A DNA stretch of 64,000 nucleotides from Prorocentrum cordatum (lineage: Eukaryota; Sar; Dinophyceae; Prorocentrales; Prorocentraceae). The translations under genes were made by a program, and so were the position numbers. The notes under the pieces are model-generated. The model had not been told where the DNA came from. It searched no databases and was given only the letters and a program-made list of their open reading frames with translations. Of the stretch, positions 32,718 through 42,110 are shown piece by piece (the first letter of the stretch is position 1; each line of letters opens with the position of its first letter). The stretch spans positions 91,051 to 155,050 of the forward strand of contig CAUYUJ010020535.1 of assembly GCA_963575745.1 (NCBI GenBank). The letters are read 5' to 3'.

Positions 32718-32869
32718 GGGAGGTCCTGTCGATTTGCGCACGTAGCTCAGGCTGTAGGAGAGCTAGAGAGCTCGTGGAGAAGACAATCAGAAGCATGGGA
32801 GGCATTTGGCTGTTGTTTCCGAAGATTTTTTTGAAATTGCTTGGGCTGAAAAAGTTGTTTTCAATGTTC

Positions 32870-33675
32870 TCAGGATGACTCGAACAATGCGAATAGTTTC
32901 GCAGACCTAGTTTGGGCAGCAGGCCGAGTTCCGAGCTCTAGATTCGAAAGGCGAACGCGCCTGATGTCTTCGAATCGATTGCAATGATCACCAGCCATGC
33001 AGCCCCCTAGAGCCCGAGTTAAGTGCAGAGAACCGACAGCATCTCTCAAGATGAGTCGACCAATACGAATAGTTTCGCGATTCTAGATCGGACAGCAGAC
33101 CGAGTCCAGAGCTCTGGGTTCAACAGACAGCGACCACTGGTGATTCTGACCCAGATTCTGTACGTATGAGCTCTGCTGTCCTACAGCTCGAGTTAAGTAC
33201 AGAAAACCGAGAGTTCCTGTCAAGATGACTCGAATAATACAAATAACTTTGCGGACCTGGCTCGGGCAGCAGACTGAGTTCAGATCTCGAAGTTCAACGG
33301 GCGAACGCGCCCGATCATTCTGAATCGATTAGCTGTGCTTACCAGCTCTGTAGCTGTCCTGAAGCTCGAGTTATCTTGAGAAAACCGACAGCGCGTATCA
33401 AAATGACTCAAAACGGCCGATCCCGCCGCGATGCTTTTCGCAGAAATATTTACCCGATCGAGCTGAGATCAAGATGGCGAGCGGGAATAAGATCGAATAT
33501 GGTCAGAAAAAATTCTAGAGCTCTAACGAATTGTTCAATTTCGAGAAGAAAATTTTCAACTGACCAAAAGTCAGCAAAACAGTCCGTCGAGATTTTTCTT
33601 GCCAACTAGCTCTCCAGCGCCCCGGAATTACTCTTAGCTTCCAGCCATAACTTGCTGAGGGCAGCTCTACGAGTT
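32870..33675 (-). repeat. Inverted satellite-plus-leader block
   Basis: Three S178 monomers (32870-33430) followed by a leader (33430-33675) in reverse orientation to everything around them. The reverse leader ends 'gcagctctacgagtta', a decayed unit end. Confidence 0.65.
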
Positions 33676-34080
33676 ATTCCCGGAGAGCTCGCTGAGAGCT
33701 TAAGGGTTTAAGATTAGAAGCCGGACTGTGGTGGTGCTCGCCAGGAGCTCCTTTCCGTCGCCGCACAGGCCTCGGAGCGACTTCCCTGAGCCAGCAACGG
33801 GACCGGGGAAGCTTCCGGCAATCTTCCACGCGTGCCTGCAAGCGTGCAGGCACGCGTGGAAGCGATTCTGGCAGCGCTTCGGCAGCGCTGCAGGGGAGCT
33901 GCCCGCAGCCCTCGGGGACAGATTTCCCGTCTCCAAGGGTCCCTGCGCTCGCCGGGTTTTGGGCGCTACGAAGTTTCCCGTCCCGGAGGTTGTCTTTGCT
34001 CTCCGGTTGTTGGACGCTACCAAGTCTCCGGGGCGCTGGAGAGCGCCCATCCGGCCAGAAAGGACAAAAAGTAACAACTT
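33670..34080 (-). repeat. R7 GC-rich repeat, inverted copy
   Basis: Shares 'ttaagattagaagcc', 'gtggtggtgc' and 'cttccggcaa' with 31437-31735. Open frames on both strands reflect GC content only. Confidence 0.55.
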
Positions 34081-34349
34081 TTTGCTGGTTTTGTGTAGAG
34101 CTTCACTTGGCAAGTTATTGAGGGAAGCTTAAGAATAATTCCGGCGCTCGAGAGCTAGTTGACAAGAAACATCTCGACGGATTTTTTGCTGACTGTTGGT
34201 CGGTTGAAAATTTTGTTATCGAAATTCAACTATTCGCTAGAGCTCTAGTATTTTTTTCCCGTGATGTTCGATATTATTCTGCTCGCCATATTGATCTCAG
34301 CTCGATCGGGTACTTTTTACTGCCAGAGAGCAAGCGGACAGGATCGGCC

Positions 34350-35160
34350 GTTTCGGGTCATCTTGTCACGCGGTGACGGTTTTCTCAAGATAACTCGAGC
34401 TTTAGGACAGCTTTAGAGCTGTTAAGCACAGCTGATCGATTCAGAATGATCAGGCGCGTTCGCTTGTTGAATCCAGAGGTCTCAAATCGGTCTGGTAGTC
34501 GAGCTAGGTCCGCAAACCTATTCGTATTATTCAAATCATCTTGACAGACGCTCTCGATTTTTTGTACTTAACTCGAGCTACAGGACAGCTACAGAGCTGA
34601 TGCGTACAGAATCTGATTGCGAATCATAGATTACTGTTCTCTGCTGAATTGAGAGCTCTGAACTCGGTCTACTGCCCGATCTAGAATCGCGAAACTATTC
34701 GTATTGTTCGAGTCATCTTGAGAGATGCTGTCGGTTCTCTGCACTTAACTCGGGCTGTAGGGGGCTGCATGGCTGGCGATCACTGGAATCGATTCGGAGA
34801 CATCAGGCGCGTTTGCCTTTCGAATCCAGAGCTCTGAACCCTGTCTCCATTTGTTCTGTTCGAGTCAGCCTGAGAGATGCTGTCGGTTCCTTCCACTCGA
34901 CTCGGGCGACGCGTCCGCCTGTCGCATGCAGAGGTCTGAACTCGGTCTGATACTCGAGCTAGGTTTGCCAAACTATTCGTTGCTCGAGTCATCTTGAGAG
35001 GTGCTGTTGATTTACGCACGTAACATGGGCTGTCTGAGAGCTACGAGCTCGTACAGAAGACAATCCAGAAGCATCGGGGCGTTCGGCTGTTGCATCCGAG
35101 AGGTCTGAAATTGCTTGGGCTGAACAACTATTTTTTCTATGTTTTTTCTTCCGACATACA
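34350..35160 (+). repeat. S178 satellite array, about five monomers
   Basis: Preceded by a leader at 34085-34350; one monomer is shortened near 34850-34915. Confidence 0.7.
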
Positions 35161-35169
35161 ATGTTGTCA

Positions 35170-35230
35170 GGAAGCTATACGAGCTCTTCGGCAGTAACAA
35201 AGGTTCACGGTTTACCGCCGGCGCCCAGTT
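35170..35230 (+). repeat. R1 hairpin module, degenerate left arm
   Basis: CGGCAGTAA against TTTACCGCCGG. An inverted R1 (35331-35374) lies 100 bp downstream. Confidence 0.6.
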
Positions 35231-35330
35231 TGGGTGGTTTTGCGAGTATTTGAAAGATATTCGACCATTCATTTTGAGAAAGCAGATTTTTAGCACCTGT
35301 GGACGACTATGAGGGCCTCTGCGTCTCAAC

Positions 35331-35374
35331 GGTAAACCGTCAACCAAGTTACCGCCGGGCACCTCGTAGAGCTC
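35331..35374 (-). repeat. R1 hairpin module, inverted partial copy
   Basis: Reads 'ggtaaaccgtcaaccaagtt', 'accgccgggcacctcgtaga' and 'gctc' on the plus strand. The inverted body continues to about 35715 and ends with an inverted R2. Confidence 0.6.
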
Positions 35375-35863
35375 TCTTCTTACACAGCGCTCCTCCGAAC
35401 ACGTGAAGGAAGCTTCTGAAGCCAGAGCCGAAAAAATCGAAAAATAACGATTTTTCGGTTTTCATACAGTGGGTTCCTCCAAGTGTTTTGATGGTAATGC
35501 TGGACCTTGAGCCATAAACAATTTACGAGCAGGTGCGCTATAGCTTACAACAGGGAATAAAAATCTCACTTCTAAAAACAAACTTCAAAATTTTGCATAA
35601 AGTGAAAAACACCGACCCCAGGTTACCACATTCTCTCTTTTCGTCGGGCCGGCCAACTAGCTCCACCCTGCGCCCGAATTCCTCTTAGCTCTTTGCCGAA
35701 GAGCTCTACGAGGTATATGAGCTCTCTAGTTGCACTTTTACTTACTATCAAAACACTTGGCGCAACCAACTTTATGTCGACATGAAAAAATCATGCTTTC
35801 TTTTTTGGAGAAATGCTTCGAGAAGCCCTCTCTTTTGATGCTGAGCACTCTTACGCGTGCGAG

Positions 35864-35920
35864 GAGCTCTACGAGGTTCCCGGCGGTGACCAGGTTGACG
35901 GTTCACCGCCGGCGCCAGTT
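35864..35920 (+). repeat. R1 hairpin module, TGA/TCA type
   Basis: Perfect GGCGGTGA/TCACCGCC stem, preceded by an R4 tail. It enters a leader at 'ccggggcgctggagagct'. Confidence 0.7.
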
Positions 35921-36119
35921 CCGGGGCGCTGGAGAGCTAGTTGGCAAGAAAAATCTCGACGGACCTTTTGCTGATTTTTGGTCGGTTGAAAATTTTGTTC
36001 TCGAAATTCAACCATTCGTTAGAGCTCTAGTATTTTTCCCGTGATATTCGATCTTATTCCCACTCGCCATCTTGATCTCAGCTCGATCGGGTACCTTTTA
36101 CTGCCAAAAAGCGTCCAGG

Positions 36120-37020
36120 CGGGATCGGCCGTTTCGAGTCATCTTGATACGCAGTGACGGTTGTTTCAAGATAACTCGAGCTTGAGGACAGCTACAGAGC
36201 TGGTAAGCACAGCTAATCGATTCAGAATGATCAGGCGCGTTCGCCACTTGAACCCAGAGGTCTGAACTCGGTCTGCTAGCCGAGCTAGGTCCGCAAACCT
36301 ATTCGTATTATTCGAGTCATCTTGACAGACCCTCTCGGTTTTCTGTACTTAACTCGAGCTACAGGACAGCTACAGAGCTGATACGTATATAATCTGATTC
36401 AGAATGATCAGTGGCCGTTCTCTGCTGATTTCAGAGCTCTGAACTCGGTCTGCTGCCCGATCTAGAATCGCGAAACTATTCGTATTGTTCGAGTCATCTT
36501 GAGAGAGTCGGTTCTCTGCACTTAACTCGGGCTGGGGGGGGGGGGGGCTGCAGGCTGCTAATGACTGGAATCGATTCGGAGATATTAGGCGCGTCCGTCT
36601 TTCCAATCCAGAGCTCCGAACGCTGTCTGCTGCCCGAACTAGGTCTGCAAACTATTCGTATTGTTCGAGTCATCCTGAGAGGTGCTGTCGGTTTCCTGCA
36701 CTTAAGTCGGGCTGTAGGGGGGGGCTGCAGGACTGGTAATCACAGGGATCGATTCGGAGACATCAGACGCGTCCGCCTGTCGCATGCAGAGGTCTGAACT
36801 CGGTCTGATACTCGAGCTAGGTTTGCCAAACTATTCGTATTGCTCGAGTCATCTTGAGAGGTGCTGTCGATTCACGCACGTAACTCGGGCTGTAGGAGAG
36901 CCACAGAGCTCGTACAGAAGACAATTCAAAAGGATCGGGGGCGTCCGGCTGTTGCATCCGAGAGCTCTGAAATTGCTTTGGCTTAAAAATTATTTTGTCT
37001 GTGTCTTTTCTTTTCGACAT
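36120..37020 (+). repeat. S178 satellite array, five monomers
   Basis: Contains a G13 run at about 36533-36546 in the position where other monomers carry 'gtaggggggctgcag'. Confidence 0.75.
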
Positions 37021-37032
37021 TATATGTTGTCA

Positions 37033-37093
37033 GGAAGCTCTACGAGTCCCCCGGCGGTAACAAAGGTTGACGGTTTACCGCCGGCGCCCAGTT
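37033..37093 (+). repeat. R1 hairpin module joined to mid-leader
   Basis: Perfect TAA/TTA stem. It is followed by 'gacaagaaaaatctcgacgg', which lies ~60 bp into the leader. Confidence 0.75.
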
Positions 37094-37284
37094 GACAAGA
37101 AAAATCTCGACGGACCTTTTGCTGACTTTTGGTCGGTTGTAAATTTTGTTCTTAAACTCAACCATTCGTTAGATCTGTAGAATTTTTTCTGACCATATTC
37201 GATCTTATGCCCGCTCGCCTTCTTAATCTCAGCTCGATCGGGTAAATATTTCTGCAAAAAAACATCGCGTTGGCATCGGCTCTT

Positions 37285-38160
37285 TCGAGTCATCTTGATA
37301 CGCGTTGTCGGTATTTTGTACTTAACTCGAGCTGTAGGGCAGCTACAGAGCTCATTCTCACAGGAATCGATTGCGAATCATCAGGCGCGTTCGTCTGTTC
37401 CATCTAGAGGTCTGAACTCGGTCTGCTGCCCGAGCTAGGTTCGCGAAACTATTCGTGTTGTTGGAGTCATCTTGAGAGGTGCTGACAGTTTTCTGCACTT
37501 AACTCGGGATGTAGGGGGGCTACAGGGCTCGTACTCACAGGAATCGATTCAGAGACATCAGACGCGTCCGCCTGCCAAATGCAGAGCTCGGAACTCGGTC
37601 TGCTGCCCGATCTAGAATCGCGAAACTATTCGTATTTGTCGAGTCATCTTGAGAGGTGCTGTCCGTTTTCTGCACTTAACTCGGGCTGTAAGGGGGCTGA
37701 AGGGCTGGTAGTCACTGGAATCGATTCGGAGACATCAGTCGCGTCCACCTGTCGCATTCGGAGCCCTGAACTCGGCCTGCTGCCCGAGCTAGGTCCGCGA
37801 AACTATTCGTAATATTCGAGTCATCTTCAATTGTGCTGACGATTTTCCACTGAACTCGGGCTGTAAGGGGGCTGCAGGGCTGGTAATCACAGGAATCGAT
37901 TCGGAGACATCAGACGCGTCCGCCTGTTGCATTCAGATGTCTGAACTCGGTCTTATACTCGAGCTAGATTCGCGAAACTATTTGTATTGTTCGAGTGATC
38001 TTGAGAGGTGCTGTCGATTTTCGCACAACTCGGGCTGTAGGAGAGCTACAGAGCTCGTGCACACAGAAAACGATCCAGAAGCATGAGGGGCGTTTGGCCG
38101 TTGCATCGAGAGGTCTGAAATCGTTTAGGCTAAAAAGCTATTCGTTCTCTGCAATTTTTC
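37285..38160 (+). repeat. S178 satellite array, five monomers
   Basis: 'gagtcat' or 'gagtgat' occurs at 37641, 37818 and 37993, giving periods of 177 and 175 bp. This is the last satellite array in the window. Confidence 0.8.
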
Positions 38161-38177
38161 GACATTATATATGCTCA

Positions 38178-38212
38178 GGAAGCTCTACGAGTCCCCCGGC
38201 GGTAAGGAAGGT
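38178..38212 (+). repeat. Left part of R1 split by RT2
   Basis: R1 reads to CCCCCGGCGGTAAGGAAGGT, then RT2 coding sequence starts. No matching right half is found downstream. Confidence 0.75.
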
Positions 38213-41103
38213 GAGGAAATCGGCGAGGTCCCCACCAAAGCAGACCTTACCCCGAAAGTTTCTGAGAAGTATGTTGCCGCTCGGGAGGCCGCACTTGAGA
38301 TGAAGAGGAAGAGAAATAAGGGTGAATGCACGGAGGAGGAGTTCAAGAAGGCGAGGAGGAGGTACAGATATGAGAGGAGGAAGCATGGGAGGAATATCTT
38401 GGAGTATGAGTTCCGTCCAGGTCTACAGCATCGAACATACCATAAGACGCTCAAAGTCGAGGGAGTGCTCACTTGGGACAAGTCTAAGTGGGAGAAGGCC
38501 CTCAGAGCGCACGGTCTGGCCATGTATACTGATGAACATGAGCGTGCACGCACAAACAGTAAGCTGGAGGAGATGAGGAAGAGGTTGCAGGAGGCGAATA
38601 TGCAGGAGTACCAGCCTATCGATATCGGCCTGCTCATGCGTGCTAGGTCTCGTCTTCGTTCAGGAAAGGCCGTAGGTGAGGACAACATCAGCGTCTCCAT
38701 GCTTAAGCACATCCCTTGGTCAGGTTGTCTTCAAGTCTTGCGGTGCTTTCAGCAGCTGTTTATGCGCGAGTATTGCACGCCCACAGCATGGCGCCATATA
38801 TGTATACAGCTGATGCCGAATTCTGTGAAGACTTGCGAATTCAATGACACACGAGCTTTATCATTATTTTCTTGCCTGTCAAAATGGTATATGTCATGTC
38901 TCACCTTGTTGGCCGTGGACCATCTCAAACGGAGTGTTGCCCCCGAGGTGATGCTCTTCGGGTTTGTTGCTGGAAGACGGACACACGAGATTACTGGTGG
39001 TTTGAAGAGAGTTGCTCAGCACGCGACGGAATGGGGGAAGTCATATTGTATGCACACGGCGAGCTTAGACGTGTATCGTGCTTTTGATAACGTACAGGTG
39101 GCAGACGTTGCTGACTGCCTGGAGGAGTTGAGGTTTCCACCTGAACTTAGTTTTGCGCTCATGGAGGGCCTAGCTGAGAACAGGGCCGATTTATCTTTCC
39201 AGCAGGTGGATGTCTCGGACATAGCTTGGGATAGTTGTATCCGCACAGGTAGTGTTGAGGCTCCGCTCTTTTGGTTGTGTGAGAGTGTGCTCATGTTCCG
39301 TTCTGTGGTCTTGAGTTGGCAGGAGCGGGGGATGGGAGTGCAGTTGACGCAGCAGGCAGGTACTCGTCATCTTACACATGCTATTTGGGCCGACAATGTT
39401 CTGTTGTGTGCCAGAGATCAGAGTGAGTTGACGACCATGATTGCGGAGATCAGTGTCCCACTTTATCACAGGAAGTACAGATGGAAACCGAGTAGCTTGC
39501 AGTTTATTCGCTTTGGCTACGATGAGCCTGGGACCGAGAGTTTGGATGTCTCTTTTGCGTTGCCGAATTCCCAGGATAAGCGTCAGAGAGTGACTATAAC
39601 GTTGCAGCAGACTGATCGTTTGGAAATACTTGGCACGATTCTTGAAAACAGCATGCGACAACATGAGGACTTAAATCATCGGATTTCTCTCGCACAAAAG
39701 GCGTTTTGGCAAGATAAGAAGTATTACATGTGCCAGGGTATTAAGTTGAAGAAAAGATTGCGGCGATACGACTCACGTGTAAGAAGCCGATTATTGTTTG
39801 CAGTGGAAGGGATGACAGCTGACAAAAATGCTATTGAATCGATTCATGCGTTCGAAGGCCGCTTACTTTCGAAGATGGTATGGAGACGGAAACGTGACAC
39901 TGAGAGTTGGCCACAGTTTTTCCAGAGCGTGTACTTGACGGGGCGGAAAGCACTCCGGACAGCTCAGATGCCGAGTGCGGTTCAGCTTTTTCTTTTCAAA
40001 CAGTGGAGTTGGGCAAAGGATGTGGCGACGACAACTGCTCGAAACGGGATCCGCAAAGTTGATGACGCCCAGCCTACAATTGATCCAATGGAAATGGGTG
40101 GTGCAGTGTCTCTTGATATGGATGGGATGTCTCAGAATGCGGGTGCTACTGTGCCGATTACCACGGATTTGATGTCTCAGAATGCGGGTGCGGTCGTACC
40201 GATTACCACGGGTTCGATGTCTTTGAATGCGGGTGCTGCTGTACCGATTACCAGAGATCTGAAACGACGGAGGGTGACTGTTATTGTGGCCCCTGTCATT
40301 ACTGCCCGAGGGGACCTCGCCGTTGCTCTGCCAGAGGGTCAGGAGAACAGCGCCACGAGTCAGAACCGACGACGGCTTATCTCTCAGGCGTCCCGTGCTG
40401 CTGCCAAAAGGAGCAGGAATGCTCCTACATCATCAACGCCATCATCATCATCAGCCCCTACACCAGCGCCAGCAGCCATGCGAAGAAGGTTTCGAAGTGA
40501 TATGGTGGGGGCGAGTGCGGGTGACCCTTTCTTGCAGGCCCGTTACACGATGATGCATGCCGCCAGCCCGTGGACTCAGCAGATGGATGCCGTTATTCGC
40601 ACATATAACTCGCAGGAAGCACGATCCTTTACACGTCGAAGGGAAGGTGGAAAAACGGTGGGACTTCGTCCGTGGGGCTTGCCATTTGAAACGGTGGGTG
40701 GAGATGCTTGGTATGATACTCTTGAGTGGACTCAGGCAGGGTGGAGATGTTTTATCCGTACTTTGCTTTCGGAATGGGACCTACAACATGTTTTAGAATA
40801 TGCTCACCTGCCTGAACCAAAACCCTGGAGGCCGAAAAACGACGAGGAGGAGGTGGAGGGGACGGAGGAGAGAAATAATGAGATTGCAAAGCGGCTTGCC
40901 TATAACTTCGAGAATGCCAGCGTCTGGAACTACGAGGCTGAAGGGATCCCCGTCGAGCTCTGTGGTGACTCCCAGGTGGTAGTGAACTGGCTGGTGGGAC
41001 AATATGTATGTACGACGGAAGTGTATTGTGAGACCATTGCACACATTCAAAGTATATTATACAGACTACACTTGAACTACCGCGTGAATCTGAGGCCGCC
41101 GTC
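38213..41103 (+). mobile_element. RT2: non-LTR retrotransposon in R1, truncated at both ends
   Basis: The 5' junction is in the R1 loop about 9 bp downstream of the nick position inferred for A, B and RT1, as expected for the second-strand cut. The 3' end is lost: similarity to RT1 stops inside the RNase H-like region near 41100, with no poly(A) and no right half of R1. A different sequence class starts there. Confidence 0.75.
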
Positions 41104-41125
41104 TATGATAAACCTTCGTCCCTGA
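38213..41125 (+). CDS. Reverse transcriptase with partial RNase H-like end
   Basis: About 970 codons, fully open. Residues are numbered from an in-frame ATG at 38171. No endonuclease motifs; the ORF starts in the linker before the RT. RT motifs: RARSRLRSGKAVGEDNISV (~157-175), motif A SLDVYRAFDNV (Asp300, Asp306), motif B RTGSVEAPLFW (~358) and motif C HAIWADNVLL (Asp408-Asn409). A thumb-like region resembles RT1 (LEILGTILENS, RISLAQKAFWQDKKYY). Residues ~652-696 are three 15-residue tandem repeats (MSQNAGAxVPITTDL). The last recognisable motif is VELCGDSQVVVNWL (~928-940), aligning with IEIKGDSLLVQSWL of RT1. The final residues after LRPPS are read from flanking DNA. RT1 and RT2 are distant relatives, so ADN in motif C is a family trait rather than a chance mutation. 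Confidence 0.85.
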   Translation, partial: EEIGEVPTKADLTPKVSEKYVAAREAALEMKRKRNKGECTEEEFKKARRRYRYERRKHGRNILEYEFRPGLQHRTYHKTLKVEGVLTWDKSKWEKALRAHGLAMYTDEHERARTNSKLEEMRKRLQEANMQEYQPIDIGLLMRARSRLRSGKAVGEDNISVSMLKHIPWSGCLQVLRCFQQLFMREYCTPTAWRHICIQLMPNSVKTCEFNDTRALSLFSCLSKWYMSCLTLLAVDHLKRSVAPEVMLFGFVAGRRTHEITGGLKRVAQHATEWGKSYCMHTASLDVYRAFDNVQVADVADCLEELRFPPELSFALMEGLAENRADLSFQQVDVSDIAWDSCIRTGSVEAPLFWLCESVLMFRSVVLSWQERGMGVQLTQQAGTRHLTHAIWADNVLLCARDQSELTTMIAEISVPLYHRKYRWKPSSLQFIRFGYDEPGTESLDVSFALPNSQDKRQRVTITLQQTDRLEILGTILENSMRQHEDLNHRISLAQKAFWQDKKYYMCQGIKLKKRLRRYDSRVRSRLLFAVEGMTADKNAIESIHAFEGRLLSKMVWRRKRDTESWPQFFQSVYLTGRKALRTAQMPSAVQLFLFKQWSWAKDVATTTARNGIRKVDDAQPTIDPMEMGGAVSLDMDGMSQNAGATVPITTDLMSQNAGAVVPITTGSMSLNAGAAVPITRDLKRRRVTVIVAPVITARGDLAVALPEGQENSATSQNRRRLISQASRAAAKRSRNAPTSSTPSSSSAPTPAPAAMRRRFRSDMVGASAGDPFLQARYTMMHAASPWTQQMDAVIRTYNSQEARSFTRRREGGKTVGLRPWGLPFETVGGDAWYDTLEWTQAGWRCFIRTLLSEWDLQHVLEYAHLPEPKPWRPKNDEEEVEGTEERNNEIAKRLAYNFENASVWNYEAEGIPVELCGDSQVVVNWLVGQYVCTTEVYCETIAHIQSILYRLHLNYRVNLRPPSMINLRP
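40126..40260 (+). repeat. 45-bp in-frame tandem repeat, three copies
   Basis: Units begin 'atgtctcagaatgcgggtgc' (third copy 'atgtctttgaatgcg') and keep the RT2 frame. Confidence 0.75.
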
Positions 41126-42014
41126 CCCCCCCCCTTTTAGAAAAACCTTGTTTCATAATTGGTAATCATTACAAAATCTAAAATACGATTTCAACTAATA
41201 CTTACATAACTGGAAAGTGCCTGAAATGAGTAGGTTGTCATGCCTCACAAATACACATATGGGCACGGCCTTGGCATGAAGCAATGAGACATCACCGCTG
41301 CGCACGAATCCTCGGCGCGCATTCGATCGAAATCGCGACGCCGTCGGCGCGCTCTCAAATTTAATGGGGGAGCTCTCGGGTGAATGAGCGCTGACGCGCT
41401 GACGATCATAGCAATTATGATAGTCGGCTCCGCTCTAATCGGAAAACCTCTTTGCGTTAGCGTGGCCAATGCACGCCGCACCGATTCAAGGACAGTGTGC
41501 GCTCCCTGTTGGCATTTACAACCCCACTGTCCCCGAAACTAGTATTTCTCGCCTTATCTCTTCATGCTAACCCCAGTCCCACCATTGTTTTGGCTTCACC
41601 ACCTCTTATATTCTCTTAGTGTGACTCGTGTCCTTCATGCTGCCGCTGTTGCTATCCCTCGTTGTCATAACATTGCCTCCTCCGCAACTGCCCCTTCGTC
41701 CTTCCCCTTCTTTATTCGACTCCTCCTCCCCCTCCATCCGCCAGTGCTGAAACTGTTAGCCCTGAGACAAAAACGTTAACGTCCGAGGTCAAGGCAGACG
41801 GACCCCAATCTGATTAAAGCGCCTTGCTACATCACACGCCGGCTGCATCCTGCACGAGCCGAAACTCCCGCGATATTTGCTTGAAACGTCTTCCTACTTT
41901 ATGTTCACGTCGATTTTCCGAATGCTTGGGGGTCGTTTGCAGTCGCAGTGCGAATTGCTTTCTATTCCTCGATCGTCACTCGCGGTGCTGTCTCTCAGCC
42001 ATTTTTGGAGTCAG
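41126..42014. other. Non-coding stretch after the repeat field
   Basis: A C9 run is followed by AT-rich sequence, a CG-rich piece at 41280-41500 with imperfect inverted repeats ('atcatagcaattatgat' at 41404-41420), and pyrimidine-rich DNA. I see no supported gene, and none of the R1/R2/S178 families. Confidence 0.4.
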
Positions 42015-42110
42015 ATGGGCCTTCCCGCCCGATTCGCGCTTCCTTCTGCCGCCGCGCCCGCCGCGCGGCGCAAGCGCCCGCGCCTGCAGCTCGAGGAGGG
42101 GATCGGGCGG
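42015..42110 (+). CDS. Gene D exon 1 (putative start exon)
   Basis: ATG at 42015 opens 32 codons ending exactly at a GTAGGT donor (42111). The peptide is Ala/Pro-rich with a basic cluster (AARRKRPRLQLEE) resembling a nuclear localisation signal. Phase 0 at the donor matches a possible acceptor at 42648-42649. The 539-bp intron has a strong CT tract (42165-42330) and a GA-rich tract (42500-42580). Linking this exon to exon 2 is inference; it could be a chance ORF before the real start. Confidence 0.35.

Noticed and set aside
203-37093. R1 modules as a CRISPR array
   Set aside because: Modules are palindromic and repeated, but spacing is irregular (0.1-3 kb), spacers are themselves repeats, and the context is eukaryotic.
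41190-41500. Possible snRNA gene (ATACTTAC-like start, palindromes)
   Set aside because: No consistent U1, U2, U4, U5 or U6 core elements could be aligned.
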